NCBI GenBank assembly: GCA_945637645.1
Contig: CALZDK010000069.1
Coordinates: 1 to 9,511, forward strand
Length of the DNA stretch: 9,511 nt
Reading direction: 5' to 3'
DNA from: an uncultured Prevotella sp.
GTDB taxonomy: Bacteria; Bacteroidota; Bacteroidia; Bacteroidales; Bacteroidaceae
Shown here: positions 1 to 5,584 of the stretch, one piece after another
Layout: each line of letters opens with the position of its first letter
How positions within the stretch are numbered: position 1 is the stretch's first letter
The notes under the pieces: model-generated
The model's input: only the letters and a program-made list of their open reading frames with translations
What the model was told of the DNA's origin: nothing
The model's database searches: none
Translations under genes and position numbers: made by a program

Positions 1-1
1 C

Positions 2-313
2 ATCACCTACTCTTCGCCTGTGGATAACGGAGGAAAATATGCAGTGACACACTTCCACGTTCTCGACCGAACCACAGAGCACTCGCTCGTGGAGTATAGA
101 CTCGAAACGGGACGCAAAAACCAGATTCGCGTTCACTCCGCCGATATGGGACATCCTGTATGTGGCGACGTGAAATACGGCAACGGCGACGACCCTCTGC
201 ACAGGCTTTGCCTGCATGCCTACATGCTCTGCTTCACCCACCCCATCACCCATGAGCGAATGGAGTTTCAGACACAGATACCCACAGCATTCAAACAAGT
301 AATGAAAAAATAA
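2..313 (+). CDS. RluA-family pseudouridine synthase, C-terminal part (5' end outside window)
   Basis: This is the C-terminal part of an RNA pseudouridine synthase, an enzyme that isomerises uridine to pseudouridine in rRNA or tRNA. The reading frame is open from base 2, so the gene starts upstream; an internal GTG at base 20 is probably not the start. About 103 codons are visible. The family signature LETGRKNQIRVH is followed by MGHPVCGDVKYG, matching the conserved R-LxTGRxHQIR-H and GxPxxGDxxYG blocks of RluA/RluC/RluD enzymes. Near the end, LCLHAYMLCFTHP fits the conserved LHAxxLxFxHP segment. The catalytic aspartate (HRLD motif) would lie upstream and cannot be checked. Which RNA position is modified cannot be told, so no symbol is given. 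The stop TAA shares its last base with the ATG of the next small gene, which suggests one transcript and coupled translation. Confidence 0.9.
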   Translation: MTYSSPVDNGGKYAVTHFHVLDRTTEHSLVEYRLETGRKNQIRVHSADMGHPVCGDVKYGNGDDPLHRLCLHAYMLCFTHPITHERMEFQTQIPTAFKQVMKK

Positions 314-465
314 TGGAAAATTTCGTTTATTATCTTTTTATCCTGCTTCTCATCATCGTAGGTTTCTTCGTGGTGAAAAAGGTGGCAGGTTGCCTTATAC
401 GCACAGTGGTGACCATTGCGGTGCTCGCCGCGCTTGCCGCAATATATTATTTTTATCTTAGATAA
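313..465 (+). CDS. Small hydrophobic membrane protein, 50 aa, function unknown
   Basis: This short frame begins with ATG at 313, overlapping the previous gene's stop by one base (TAATG), and ends with TAA at 463-465. The 50-residue product is almost all hydrophobic. A first membrane segment covers about residues 4-21 (FVYYLFILLLIIVGFFVV). A basic linker (KK, then R30) follows, and a second segment covers about 31-48. This predicts a two-helix hairpin in the inner membrane. No family is recognised. Support comes from the exact stop/start coupling to a real gene, the coherent hydrophobic pattern with positive residues between the helices, and the absence of a better use for this DNA. The last 8 bases overlap the end of menA on the other strand, so the two genes converge with no gap. 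It could be a chance frame, but the coupling makes a gene more likely. Confidence 0.6.
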   Translation: MENFVYYLFILLLIIVGFFVVKKVAGCLIRTVVTIAVLAALAAIYYFYLR

Positions 466-1390
466 GGAGTCCGAGAGTGAGCGTTACACCATAGACGAAT
501 ATGTTGCGCGCTGTGTCGCCAAGGCAAAGATTGAGAGCCTTGCCACGGTTGATACGTTTCATCTTCAGGTAGGTGAACGTGTGGAGGACAACGTAAATGG
601 TGGGCAGTACAAAGGCAAGGGAATGGCCGTTGAAGAGGAAGGGAATGCCCATGAGGTATGCTGTCCAGCCTGTGGATAGATAGAGCAAGAGTCCGTTCTC
701 AGCTCCCATTCTCACTATTATGGTGTTCTTTCCCGCTGTCTTGTCGGTGTCTCTGTCGCGGAAGTTGTTGACAATGAGTAACGCGTCAATCACAATGCCG
801 CAAGCCAAGGAAGCCCAGAAGACTATCCAGGTGATGGTGTGGAACTGGATGTAGTAGATGGTGCATACGGGAACGATGCCGAAGAACGCCAACACGAGAA
901 TGTCTCCCAAGCCCATATAGGAGAGATGTGTGGTGTAGAGGAAACAAAACACCACGCAGAGTATGCCGATGAGTATCATCTCCAGTCCGCCAAAATACAC
1001 CAAAGGCAAGCCCACGAGGCACGCCAAGCATGTGGTGAGGGCAATGGCATGGCGCATCTTGTCGATGCTCACCCACCCTTGTGCACAGGCACGGCGCGGA
1101 CCAAGCCGATGTTCGGTGTCGTCGGTTCCCTTGGCAAAGTCGAAGAAGTCGTTGATGAAATTGGCGTCTATCTGCATTATCATGGCAAACAGGACGCAAA
1201 GCAGTGCTGCTGTCCAGCTGAAAGTCTTTTCCTCGTAGAGAGTAACATCGTTGTGGGCAAGCGCGAGTCCTATCATCACAGGCACAGCGGCACCGGTCAA
1301 TGTTTTCGGACGTGCGGCGAGAAGCCAAGCCTTGGGTGAATTACACCTCACTTCGTGCTGATTTCTTGTTTCTTTGTCAGTATCTTGCAT
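458..1390 (-). CDS. menA: 1,4-dihydroxy-2-naphthoate polyprenyltransferase (menaquinone synthesis)
   Basis: MenA is an integral membrane enzyme of the UbiA prenyltransferase family. It joins 1,4-dihydroxy-2-naphthoate to a polyprenyl diphosphate, giving demethylmenaquinone. Both aspartate-rich motifs for Mg2+-diphosphate binding are visible: NDFFDFAKGTDD at residues 80-91 and NNFRDRDTDKTAGK at 208-221. The N-terminal ARPKTLTGAAVPV (about 26-38) is typical of MenA. About eight hydrophobic segments follow. The frame is open up to 1456, but I place the start at the ATG at 1390 (310 aa). This matches the family's usual length of about 300, and a good minus-strand promoter at 1422-1453 would put the transcript start near 1415, downstream of the longer alternative start. 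No Shine-Dalgarno is seen, only an A-rich leader. Its 3' end overlaps the small membrane protein gene by 8 bp with no terminator between them. The gene implies a menaquinone-based respiratory chain. Confidence 0.93.
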   Translation of the reverse strand: MQDTDKETRNQHEVRCNSPKAWLLAARPKTLTGAAVPVMIGLALAHNDVTLYEEKTFSWTAALLCVLFAMIMQIDANFINDFFDFAKGTDDTEHRLGPRRACAQGWVSIDKMRHAIALTTCLACLVGLPLVYFGGLEMILIGILCVVFCFLYTTHLSYMGLGDILVLAFFGIVPVCTIYYIQFHTITWIVFWASLACGIVIDALLIVNNFRDRDTDKTAGKNTIIVRMGAENGLLLYLSTGWTAYLMGIPFLFNGHSLAFVLPTIYVVLHTFTYLKMKRINRGKALNLCLGDTARNIFVYGVTLTLGLLI

Positions 1391-1417
1391 TGTTTTCTTC
1401 TTTTTTGTTTGAACTTT

Positions 1418-1449
1418 CTTGCAAAAATAGAAATAATTGCGTATATTTG
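1418..1449 (+). promoter_or_regulatory. Bacteroidetes-type promoter for the HD-domain gene
   Basis: A -33-like CTTG at 1418-1421 and a -7 box TATATTTG at 1442-1449 (consensus TAnnTTTG) are 20 bp apart. Transcription would start near 1456, about 47 nt before the ATG at 1504. The site interlocks with the menA promoter on the other strand. Confidence 0.6.
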
Positions 1450-1453
1450 CAAA
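1422..1453 (-). promoter_or_regulatory. Bacteroidetes-type promoter for menA
   Basis: Read on the minus strand, -33 TTTG (1453-1450) and -7 TATTTTTG (1429-1422) are separated by 20 bp, an excellent match to the Bacteroidetes housekeeping promoter. The predicted start is near 1415, giving menA a leader of about 24 nt. It occupies almost the same bases as the opposing promoter. Confidence 0.7.
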
Positions 1454-1503
1454 CAAATAGTGACTTTTTTAACGAAATATAAGCGATACATCATATTTTC
1501 ACC

Positions 1504-2142
1504 ATGCTCAACAAGATTGCTTCATTGGATTTGGTCGATTTCGTGGAGAAAAACATACTTCCCGAATACCAGAATTTCGACAAGGCACACTCCACGGCAC
1601 ACGTGACGAGAGTGATAAGAAACTCTCTGAACTTAGCCAATGCCATAGGTGCCGACATAAACATGGCATACGTCGTTGCAGCCTATCACGACTTAGGCAT
1701 GTCTGGCCCTAGGGCGGTACACCATATAACAGGTGGCAAGATCCTTGCCAACGACGCAAGGCTGAAACGCTGGTTCTCCACCGAGCAGCTGAAGATAATG
1801 CGGGAGGCAATTGAGGACCATCGTGCCTCCGCAGCCCATGCCCCAAGGAGCATCTACGGACGCATAGTGGCAGAGGCAGACCGCGACCTCGACCCCGACG
1901 AGGTGTTCCGCCGTTGCATACAGTTTGGACTCGCCAACTATCCGCAGCTCGATAAGGAGAGCCAGTGGAAACGCTTTTTGGAACATCTTAACAACAAATA
2001 CTCGGTGAACGGATACATAAAACTCTGGATTCCACAGTCGGACAATGCCCGCAAACTGAGGGAACTGCGTGAAATGATGACGAACCACGAGACGCTGCGC
2101 CGCGTGTTCGACAAGATTTACGATGAAGAGACAGGGGAGTGA
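1504..2142 (+). CDS. HD-domain protein, predicted metal-dependent phosphohydrolase
   Basis: The 212-residue soluble protein belongs to the HD superfamily, whose members hydrolyse phosphate esters (nucleotides, cyclic nucleotides, alarmones) using metal ions. The metal ligands are visible in family order: H33 (in HSTAHV), the H62-D63 pair (in YHDLG), then D126 (in AEADRD). H73/H74 and H106 (EDHR) may also lie near the active site. The C-terminal half (about 140-212) is charged and predicted helical, with no recognised domain. There is no signal peptide or membrane segment, so it should be cytoplasmic. The start at 1504 is the first ATG after a plus-strand promoter at 1418-1449; no Shine-Dalgarno is seen. 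It is transcribed divergently from menA and followed by a strong hairpin at 2148-2184. The substrate cannot be inferred. A nucleotide phosphohydrolase is one possibility. Confidence 0.85.
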   Translation: MLNKIASLDLVDFVEKNILPEYQNFDKAHSTAHVTRVIRNSLNLANAIGADINMAYVVAAYHDLGMSGPRAVHHITGGKILANDARLKRWFSTEQLKIMREAIEDHRASAAHAPRSIYGRIVAEADRDLDPDEVFRRCIQFGLANYPQLDKESQWKRFLEHLNNKYSVNGYIKLWIPQSDNARKLRELREMMTNHETLRRVFDKIYDEETGE

Positions 2143-2147
2143 AAACA

Positions 2148-2184
2148 GCGATGCCGTCAGGAACCAACGTCCTGACGGCATCGC
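2148..2184. terminator. 15-bp hairpin, probably a two-way terminator
   Basis: A perfect 15-bp inverted repeat (GCGATGCCGTCAGGA at 2148-2162, its complement at 2170-2184) has a 7-nt loop and starts 6 nt after the HD gene stop. On the plus strand the first T-run comes about 11 nt after the stem. On the minus strand TGTTTTC follows directly, so termination looks better for leftward transcription. Confidence 0.7.
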
Positions 2185-2307
2185 CTATGTGTATTGTTTT
2201 TATTCTCTCAAATTCTCCTCCTTGATTTCTCATATTGGAGAATCCTCCCTCCACAAAGGCTCAGCCTCACGGCTTTGCCTGCGTCGTTGTTATCCTTTTT
2301 AACGAAT

Positions 2308-2417
2308 CAATCTTATTACCTAACCAATACCTTTTGTTAAAAACCTAAAATAACAATCTATTACCTAACTAAAAACCTAAAATCAAATAACCTAAAACTA
2401 ACAATCTATTACCTAAC
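2308..2417. repeat. Short direct repeats and CCTAA array in a G-free tract
   Basis: A 19-bp sequence, TAACAATCTATTACCTAAC, occurs exactly twice (2351-2369 and 2399-2417, period 48). A third, one-insertion variant lies at 2308-2324. CCTAA occurs six times, starting at 2319, 2344, 2364, 2376, 2391 and 2412. The plus strand has no G from 2337 to 2427. The spacing is irregular, so this is not a CRISPR array or simple tandem repeat. Confidence 0.75.
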
Positions 2418-2510
2418 CAAAAACATTGTCTATGAAACAAATTATATCTAAATAACTAAAAACCTATCTAATTCAAGTGGCATTCACATGCCTTTTGTCT
2501 TTTGACACTG

Positions 2511-2542
2511 CAAAGGTACAACATTTTTCGTTTCCTGTCAAT
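2511..2542 (-). promoter_or_regulatory. Minus-strand promoter for the candidate ncRNA
   Basis: On the minus strand, -7 TACCTTTG (2518-2511) is a full match to TAnnTTTG. A -33-like ATTG (2542-2539) lies 20 bp upstream. No protein gene lies within reach downstream on this strand, so the promoter needs another explanation; the candidate RNA at 2142-2505 is the simplest one. Confidence 0.6.
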
Positions 2543-2680
2543 AGAAAAAACGCGCAAAGTGTAAGATTTATGTCCTTTATTGACACAAATCAATCTTTTG
2601 TGTGCGAACACAGCTCTATTTTATGCTAAAACTGTCATATTTGCCCTTATTCGTTAAATCAGTTTAAATATAAGCCTATG
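2519..2680. other. AT-rich intergenic stretch upstream of the transporter gene
   Basis: No gene is seen here. The main structure is an inverted repeat, ACACAAA (2583-2589) and TTTGTGT (2597-2603), with a 7-nt spacer. It lies about 80 bp upstream of the transporter -33 box and could be a regulator site or chance. Nothing else is recognised. Confidence 0.4.
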
Positions 2681-2714
2681 TTTGGCTGAATAACGCGGTA
2701 AATAACTACCTTTG
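2681..2714 (+). promoter_or_regulatory. Bacteroidetes-type promoter for the BASS transporter gene
   Basis: TTTG at 2681-2684 and TACCTTTG at 2707-2714 match the -33 and -7 boxes with a 22-bp spacer, slightly longer than usual. The predicted start is near 2721, giving a leader of about 34 nt. That leader begins with the 14-bp palindrome ATTATATATATAAT (2722-2735). Confidence 0.7.
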
Positions 2715-2754
2715 CACACACATTATATATATAATAAGGTAGAAAGGGAATACA

Positions 2755-3711
2755 ATGAGAATAATACGATTTCTGAAAAACTGGACACTGCCAGTGTCGA
2801 TGATAAGCGGAGCGTTGGCATATCTTGTCTGCCACACCCTCCCACTCGACTACGAGATAAAGAGCGACATACTGTCGTTCACGGAGTTCATACAGCCTGT
2901 GCTGTTGTTCTTCATGCTCTTTGTGGCTTTCTGCAAGATAAAGCCCACGGACCTGAAACCTCACCGTTGGCACGTATGGCTACTTCTCACGCAGTGCTCG
3001 ATATTCGCCTTGGCTTGCTCCATACTTTGGGCTTTTCCCGACACCGGGGCAAGGCTTATTGTTGAAGGTTTCATGCTCGTCATGATCTGTCCAACGGCTA
3101 CCGCCTGTGCTGTGGTGACACAAAAACTTGGCGGCGACTCCGCAGCAACCACTTCCTACACCATAACGATAAATCTCGTGGTGGCTATACTCTGTCCGCT
3201 TCTCCTCCCAATAGCTCATCCGCAGGAGGGACTTAGTTTCGTTCCTGCCTTTATGGTGATAATAAACAAAGTTTTCCCGCTGCTTATTGTCCCCTTGTTC
3301 CTCGCGTGGTTCGTAAGGTTTCTCATGCCTGGCTTCCACCGACGAATAGTAAACACCAAAGACCTGGCATTCTACATGTGGGCTGTGTCGCTCGCCATAG
3401 CTATTGCCGTGACCTGCAAGGCACTTGCCCACAGCGAGGAGTCAATGTGGAATGTGGGTGGCATAGCGATAGTAACTCTCATGGCTTGTCTCTTCCAGTT
3501 TGGGTTCGGCAAGTGGATAGGCAGCCGTTATGGTGTGCGCATGGAGGCAGGACAGGCGTTGGGACAAAAGAATACGGTGTTTATTATCTGGCTTGGCTAC
3601 ACTTTCCTCTCCCCCATCACTGCCACAGCAGGCGGTTTCTACTCCATTTGGCACAATGTGGTGAACTCCTACCAACTATACAGGAAACGCAAGGAGACTC
3701 AGGAGGCATAA
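2755..3711 (+). CDS. BASS-superfamily (bile acid:Na+ symporter-like) transporter
   Basis: This 318-residue polytopic membrane protein resembles the bile acid:sodium symporter superfamily, which moves organic anions across the inner membrane, usually with Na+. It has about nine or ten hydrophobic segments. Two conserved regions stand out: ICPTATACAVVTQKLGGD (111-128) and EAGQALGQKNTVFIIW (264-279). These correspond to the two unwound, crossing helices that bind ion and substrate in this fold. Residues 200-204 and 304-318 are polar, and the C-terminus is basic. The ATG at 2755 follows AGAAAGGGA, a fair ribosome-binding site, and a good promoter at 2681-2714. The gene stands alone, converging with galE. 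The substrate is unknown: many bacterial BASS proteins carry pantoate, pyruvate or other small acids rather than bile acids, so a bile-acid role should not be assumed. Confidence 0.85.
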   Translation: MRIIRFLKNWTLPVSMISGALAYLVCHTLPLDYEIKSDILSFTEFIQPVLLFFMLFVAFCKIKPTDLKPHRWHVWLLLTQCSIFALACSILWAFPDTGARLIVEGFMLVMICPTATACAVVTQKLGGDSAATTSYTITINLVVAILCPLLLPIAHPQEGLSFVPAFMVIINKVFPLLIVPLFLAWFVRFLMPGFHRRIVNTKDLAFYMWAVSLAIAIAVTCKALAHSEESMWNVGGIAIVTLMACLFQFGFGKWIGSRYGVRMEAGQALGQKNTVFIIWLGYTFLSPITATAGGFYSIWHNVVNSYQLYRKRKETQEA

Positions 3712-3720
3712 AAAAATTAC

Positions 3721-3740
3721 CCCCCGATTCACATCGGGGG
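3721..3740 (-). terminator. GUGA-loop hairpin, distal terminator for galE
   Basis: CCCCCGAT (3721-3728) pairs perfectly with ATCGGGGG (3733-3740) around a 4-nt loop. On the minus strand the loop is GTGA (GNRA type) and six Ts follow at 3716-3711. On the plus strand no T-run follows. It therefore looks built to stop leftward transcription from galE just before it enters the transporter gene. It may still form a 3' end hairpin on the transporter mRNA, whose stop is 9 nt away. Confidence 0.65.
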
Positions 3741-3767
3741 ATAACAACAACACAAACACAAAATAAA

Positions 3768-3783
3768 TCTGGTTTTACCCAGA
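3768..3783 (-). terminator. Weak hairpin, proximal terminator for galE
   Basis: TCTGG (3768-3772) pairs with CCAGA (3779-3783) across a 6-nt loop. On the minus strand TTTATTTTG follows. It lies 21 nt past the galE stop and is weaker than the hairpin at 3721-3740. Confidence 0.4.
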
Positions 3784-3804
3784 AATAATATTTCTTCAAT
3801 TTTT

Positions 3805-4842
3805 TTACTGTATTCCTCTCTCGCGCAGCTTCACCTGCCAGTTCCAAGCCGACTTGAGCGTGTCCTCAAGACTTGTCTCTGCCTTCCAGCCGAGCACGTT
3901 GTTTGCCTTGTCGGGATTAGCCCAAACCTTTTCGATGTCGCCTGCACGACGTGGAGCAAACGCCCAGTTGAGTTTCACTCCAGTAGATTTCTCGAAAGCA
4001 TCGACAATCTCCTTTGTGCTGACGCCCTTGCCAGTTCCGATGTTGAACACCTCCAGCTTCTCGCTGTCTGTATCAAGCACACGCTGCATTGCCTTTACGT
4101 GAGCCTTTGCGAGGTCAACAACATAAATGTAGTCGCGGATGCATGTTCCGTCTGGTGTATCGTAGTCGTTGCCGAAAACCTTCAGCTGCTCACGAATGCC
4201 CATGGCTGTCTGGGTAACGTAAGGAATGAGGTTCATTGGCACTCCGTTAGGCATCTCACCGATTATTGCTGTCGGATGTGAACCGATAGGATTGAAATAG
4301 CGGAGAAGTATTGCCTTGATTGGTGCGCCGCTGTTGATGTCGTCGCGGATTATCTCCTCGTTCACCTGCTTGGTGTTTCCGTATGGGCTCTCTGCAGGTT
4401 TGATTGGAGCATCCTCAGTTACGGGCAGGTTCTCTGGATCAGGCTGTCCGTAGACAGTGCAGCTCGAAGAGAAGATGATACCCTTTACACCATGTTTTGG
4501 CATAAGGTCGAGCAGGTTGATGAGGCTCACGAAATTGTTGCGATAGTAGAGCAACGGCTTCTCAACGCTCTCGCCCACTGCCTTGCTTGCAGCGAAATGG
4601 ATGATGCCCTCGATGTCGGGATATTTGGAGAATACCTTGTCCATGCCCTGAAGGTCGCAGCAATCAACCTCCTCGAAGGCAGGACGCACACCTGTGATTT
4701 GCTCTATGCCATCAATAACATCTGCCTTAGAGTTTGACAGATTATCGACAATAACCACCTTGTAGCCCGCATTAATCAGCTCCACTGTAGTGTGGGAACC
4801 GATAAAGCCTGTACCTCCAGTCACCAATATCGTTTGTTTCAT
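3805..4842 (-). CDS. galE: UDP-glucose 4-epimerase
   Basis: GalE interconverts UDP-glucose and UDP-galactose using bound NAD+, supplying galactose residues for cell-surface glycans and allowing galactose use. The 345-residue protein is a full-length short-chain dehydrogenase/reductase. The N-terminal Rossmann motif GGTGFIG is at 9-15. The active-site SSSCTVYG is at 125-132, with S127 as the likely catalytic serine. The catalytic pair Y154 and K158 lies in SPYGNTK. ALLRYFNPIG-type sequence (about 178-187) and a C-terminal APRRAGDIEKVWANPDKA segment (296-313) are typical of GalE. The start at 4842 is supported by a consensus promoter at 4883-4915, giving a leader of about 34 nt. No Shine-Dalgarno is seen. 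It lies just downstream of rnfA on the same strand but has its own promoter, placed inside the end of the rnf terminator. Two hairpins follow the gene. Confidence 0.96.
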   Translation of the reverse strand: MKQTILVTGGTGFIGSHTTVELINAGYKVVIVDNLSNSKADVIDGIEQITGVRPAFEEVDCCDLQGMDKVFSKYPDIEGIIHFAASKAVGESVEKPLLYYRNNFVSLINLLDLMPKHGVKGIIFSSSCTVYGQPDPENLPVTEDAPIKPAESPYGNTKQVNEEIIRDDINSGAPIKAILLRYFNPIGSHPTAIIGEMPNGVPMNLIPYVTQTAMGIREQLKVFGNDYDTPDGTCIRDYIYVVDLAKAHVKAMQRVLDTDSEKLEVFNIGTGKGVSTKEIVDAFEKSTGVKLNWAFAPRRAGDIEKVWANPDKANNVLGWKAETSLEDTLKSAWNWQVKLRERGIQ

Positions 4843-4882
4843 ATTTTTCAGTTATTATTAAATTATTGTACTTTAATCGGCA

Positions 4883-4915
4883 CAAAGGTAGCAAATATTT
4901 TTGATATAAAACAAA
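4883..4915 (-). promoter_or_regulatory. Bacteroidetes-type promoter for galE
   Basis: On the minus strand -33 TTTG (4915-4912) and -7 TACCTTTG (4890-4883) are 21 bp apart, matching the consensus at every defined base. The predicted start is near 4876. The -33 box is formed by the T-run of the rnf operon terminator. Confidence 0.8.
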
Positions 4916-4951
4916 AAGTGACGTTTAATTTCAGTTAAACGCCACCTTTTT
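4913..4951 (-). terminator. Terminator of the rnf operon
   Basis: Read on the minus strand, a stem starting 26 nt after the rnfA stop pairs AAAAA, GTG and TTAAACG with their complements, with one C/A mismatch, one bulged base and a 6-nt loop. It ends in TTTTTGTTTT. The A-run and T-run on either side make it able to work in both directions, but only the rnf operon needs it. Confidence 0.75.
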
Positions 4952-4977
4952 ATAATTTTTAAGACGATATTCGCCTA

Positions 4978-5580
4978 TTAATCCAATCCAAACACGGTTT
5001 TCAAACCTCCATCTACACCAGAGAAGCCCATGAATGCAAGACTGAGAAGACCCGCCGTCACCATGGTGATGGCAACGCCCTTCATGCCCTTTGGCACGTT
5101 GACAAGCTCAAGCTGCTCGCGCAATCCGGCGAAGACAGTCAGCGCCAATCCGAAGCCTATTGCAGTGGAGAAGGCATAGACCACACTCTGGACGAGCGAG
5201 AAGTCTTTCTGGATGACGAGAATGGCGACGCCGAGAACGGCGCAGTTGGTGGTGATGAGTGGAAGGAAGATGCCAAGAGCCTGATAAAGGGCGGGCGAAA
5301 CCTTCTTCATCACTATCTCGACCATCTGCACGAGAGCGGCTATGACAAGGATGAAAGCTATGGTCTGCAGATACTGCAAGCCAAGGGGATCGAGCACGCC
5401 TTTCTGCACAAGATAGGTAACGATGGTGGCAAGCGTGAGCACGAAAGCCACGGCAGCACTCATGCCAAGGGCGGTATTGACTTTCTTCGACACTCCGAGG
5501 AACGGACAGATGCCGAGGAACTGCGACAGTACGATGTTGTTTACAAATATCGCTGAAATGAATATCAATATGAACTCCAT
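4978..5580 (-). CDS. rnfA: Rnf complex membrane subunit RnfA
   Basis: RnfA is one of the two related six-helix membrane subunits of the Rnf complex, which passes electrons from reduced ferredoxin to NAD+ and couples this to ion translocation. The 200-residue product has the normal length and about six membrane segments. The typical start MEFILIFISAIFVNNIVLSQ is present, followed by GICPFLG with C25, and TTNCAVLG with C113. In Rnf and Nqr these two cysteines, together with a matching pair in RnfE, hold an iron-sulfur cluster within the membrane. The conserved GLREQLELVNVPKGMKG loop is at about 153-169. The ATG at 5580 lies 4 nt after the rnfE stop, so translation is probably coupled. It is the last gene of the operon and is followed by a terminator at 4913-4951. 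Confidence 0.97.
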   Translation of the reverse strand: MEFILIFISAIFVNNIVLSQFLGICPFLGVSKKVNTALGMSAAVAFVLTLATIVTYLVQKGVLDPLGLQYLQTIAFILVIAALVQMVEIVMKKVSPALYQALGIFLPLITTNCAVLGVAILVIQKDFSLVQSVVYAFSTAIGFGLALTVFAGLREQLELVNVPKGMKGVAITMVTAGLLSLAFMGFSGVDGGLKTVFGLD

Positions 5581-5584
5581 AACT

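Larger units (their letters stand above)
2142..2505 (-). ncRNA. Candidate structured noncoding RNA, about 360 nt
   Basis: A minus-strand promoter (2511-2542) would start a transcript near 2505 that ends at the hairpin and T-run at 2148/2145-2142. No convincing protein is encoded. Read on the minus strand, it shows in order: a 5' hairpin GGCAU-GUGA-AUGCC (2492-2479); a long tract with almost no C, carrying repeats (about 2470-2303); a hairpin with an AGCC/GGCU stem capped by GUGA, an AA/GA internal loop and an outer GGC/GCC stem (2279-2258); a 7-bp stem AUUCUCC/GGAGAAU with an 18-nt loop (2243-2212); and the terminator. GUGA is a GNRA-type tetraloop only on this strand, which favours leftward transcription. 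I do not recognise it as 6S, tmRNA, RNase P or SRP RNA. Alternatives are a relic of a plus-strand leader, or an RNA with a small ORF. Confidence 0.42.

Noticed and set aside
839..1339. 166-codon plus-strand frame opposite menA
   Set aside because: It is antisense to menA, with no membrane pattern, motif or promoter of its own.
1391..1456. Longer N-terminus for MenA (22 more residues)
   Set aside because: The extra residues are basic and unlike the family, and this start lies upstream of the predicted transcript start near 1415.
1988..2254. Minus-strand frame of 88 codons with GGAGG upstream of an internal ATG (2236)
   Set aside because: It reads through the perfect terminator hairpin and then antisense to the HD gene. 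It has no recognisable domain, and Bacteroidetes rarely depend on Shine-Dalgarno sites.
2308..2417. Possible CRISPR array
   Set aside because: Only two exact 19-bp copies and one variant occur, with irregular low-complexity spacers, no palindromic repeat and no cas genes nearby.
2432..2455. Seven-codon plus-strand frame (MKQIISK) in the G-free tract
   Set aside because: It could be a leader peptide, but there is no plus-strand promoter match or downstream gene close enough to attenuate. It is probably chance or a relic of a gene start.
2142..2505. 6S RNA, tmRNA, RNase P or SRP RNA
   Set aside because: No long bulged rod typical of 6S RNA, and none of the conserved core sequences of the other three, is seen.
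2583..2603. Inverted repeat ACACAAA/TTTGTGT as a defined regulator site
   Set aside because: It is only 7 bp per arm in AT-rich DNA and far from the promoter boxes. It is not enough to name an operator.
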